From Anaerolineae bacterium (lineage in GTDB: Bacteria > Chloroflexota > Anaerolineae > 4572-78 > NAK82): a DNA stretch of 6,853 nt. The notes beneath the pieces were generated by a model. It did no database searches, was not told where the DNA came from, and saw nothing but the letters and a program-made list of their open reading frames with translations. Shown piece after piece: positions 6,548 to 6,853 of the stretch; position 1 is the stretch's first letter, and each line of letters begins with the position of its first letter. A program made the position numbers and the translations under genes. Location: positions 1 to 6,853 of the forward strand of contig JAUVPY010000136.1 in NCBI GenBank assembly GCA_030598425.1, written 5' to 3'.

Positions 6548-6853
6548 ACTTACACTCGGTAAACGTCTGGTATCTCAGCTCATCCAGGTGATGCACGACC
6601 ACTTCTTCACGTACATCTACAAATTGCATGACATTGGCGATATTGTGTTCCCACACGTCCGCCCCCATCCCCGTGCCAGGCACCCAGCGGTCTGCCTCCA
6701 TCTGGATGAAGGGTCTGACTATCGCCGCTTGCCGCAGCACTTCGGCTCGCACCGGCTCCTTGGAAAGCTGACCCACATGGTCGGCGGGCTTGCCCTCCAG
6801 GTTCTCGACACCCAGGTATTCGCGCGCTCTCTCGACAAAGCGGACCTTCAGCC
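6546..6853 (-). CDS. C-terminal fragment of a probable CotH-kinase family protein, 5' end outside the window
   Basis: The minus-strand frame is open from the right edge and ends at TAA (6548-6546), giving about 101 residues. The last 76 residues begin at an internal GTG at 6776, but in-frame residues upstream (for example EYLGVENLEGKPADHVG) are equally protein-like, so the true start lies beyond the window. The pattern RPFIQMEADRW, then VWEHNIANVMQFVDVREEVVVHHLDEL, resembles the end of CotH-like kinase domains, where a helix with 'I..E..RW' is followed by 'W...V..+..F...R...V..+L.E'. CotH proteins are atypical kinases of spore coats and of many secreted bacterial proteins. The catalytic part is not visible, so this call rests on the tail pattern alone. 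The stop codon sits on the boundary of the MITE-like element, so the natural C-terminus may have been altered. An unrelated helical tail remains possible. Confidence 0.45.
   Translation of the reverse strand, partial: LKVRFVERAREYLGVENLEGKPADHVGQLSKEPVRAEVLRQAAIVRPFIQMEADRWVPGTGMGADVWEHNIANVMQFVDVREEVVVHHLDELRYQTFTECK

Noticed and set aside
6371..6551. Integron attC site (ACTTAAC fits the RYYYAAC core)
   Set aside because: The opposite end reads GTTACTT and does not fit GTTRRRY, the arms pair without the unpaired bases typical of attC, the length is above the usual range, and no integrase is in the window. A MITE fits better.

Overview
The window looks like a high-GC bacterial chromosome segment, most likely from an anaerobic Chloroflexota (Anaerolineae-like) organism. 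This is an inference from gene content: a TadE-type pseudopilin with a long secreted C-terminal domain, a GlmL/MutL reactivase paired with a B12-dependent mutase, and a DUF1638 protein. I could not search a database, and no taxonomic marker gene is present.

Left part (1-1657, + strand): the end of a multi-pass membrane protein is followed after 30 bp by a TadE-like pilus or secretion protein. Both reading frames appear broken by single-base indels, near 165-180 and near 1171-1176. Each protein makes sense only if two frames are joined. This points to either sequencing error or a decaying Tad/Flp locus. A strong, nearly symmetrical hairpin terminator (1718-1752) closes this unit and also faces the convergent gene to its right.

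Middle (1859-3198): a DUF1638 protein on the minus strand, then about 590 bp without a convincing gene. Both are lower in GC (about 45-55% in the lines I counted) than the flanking genes (about 63-70%). The gene-free stretch holds an 11-bp inverted repeat enclosing two smaller hairpins, a plausible sigma70-type promoter reading right, and a leader with a hairpin and a 10-bp direct repeat.

Right part (3223-6308, + strand): a two-gene, translationally coupled operon. The first gene is a GlmL/MutL-type ASKHA ATPase, the reactivating chaperone of B12-dependent mutases. The second is a 558-aa single-chain protein with an N-terminal B12-binding domain and a C-terminal glutamate-mutase-epsilon-like barrel. 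The likely picture is a self-contained adenosylcobalamin radical mutase plus its repair ATPase. The substrate is unknown and, from the residues seen, is probably not glutamate. DUF1638 proteins are often found near corrinoid enzymes, so the divergent DUF1638 gene may belong to the same metabolism.

Far right (6309-6853): just after the mutase lies a 173-bp MITE-like element with perfect 13-bp terminal inverted repeats and a 4-bp ACTT flanking duplication. One end falls in the stop codon of a minus-strand gene that enters from the right edge. That fragment resembles the C-terminus of CotH-kinase family proteins.
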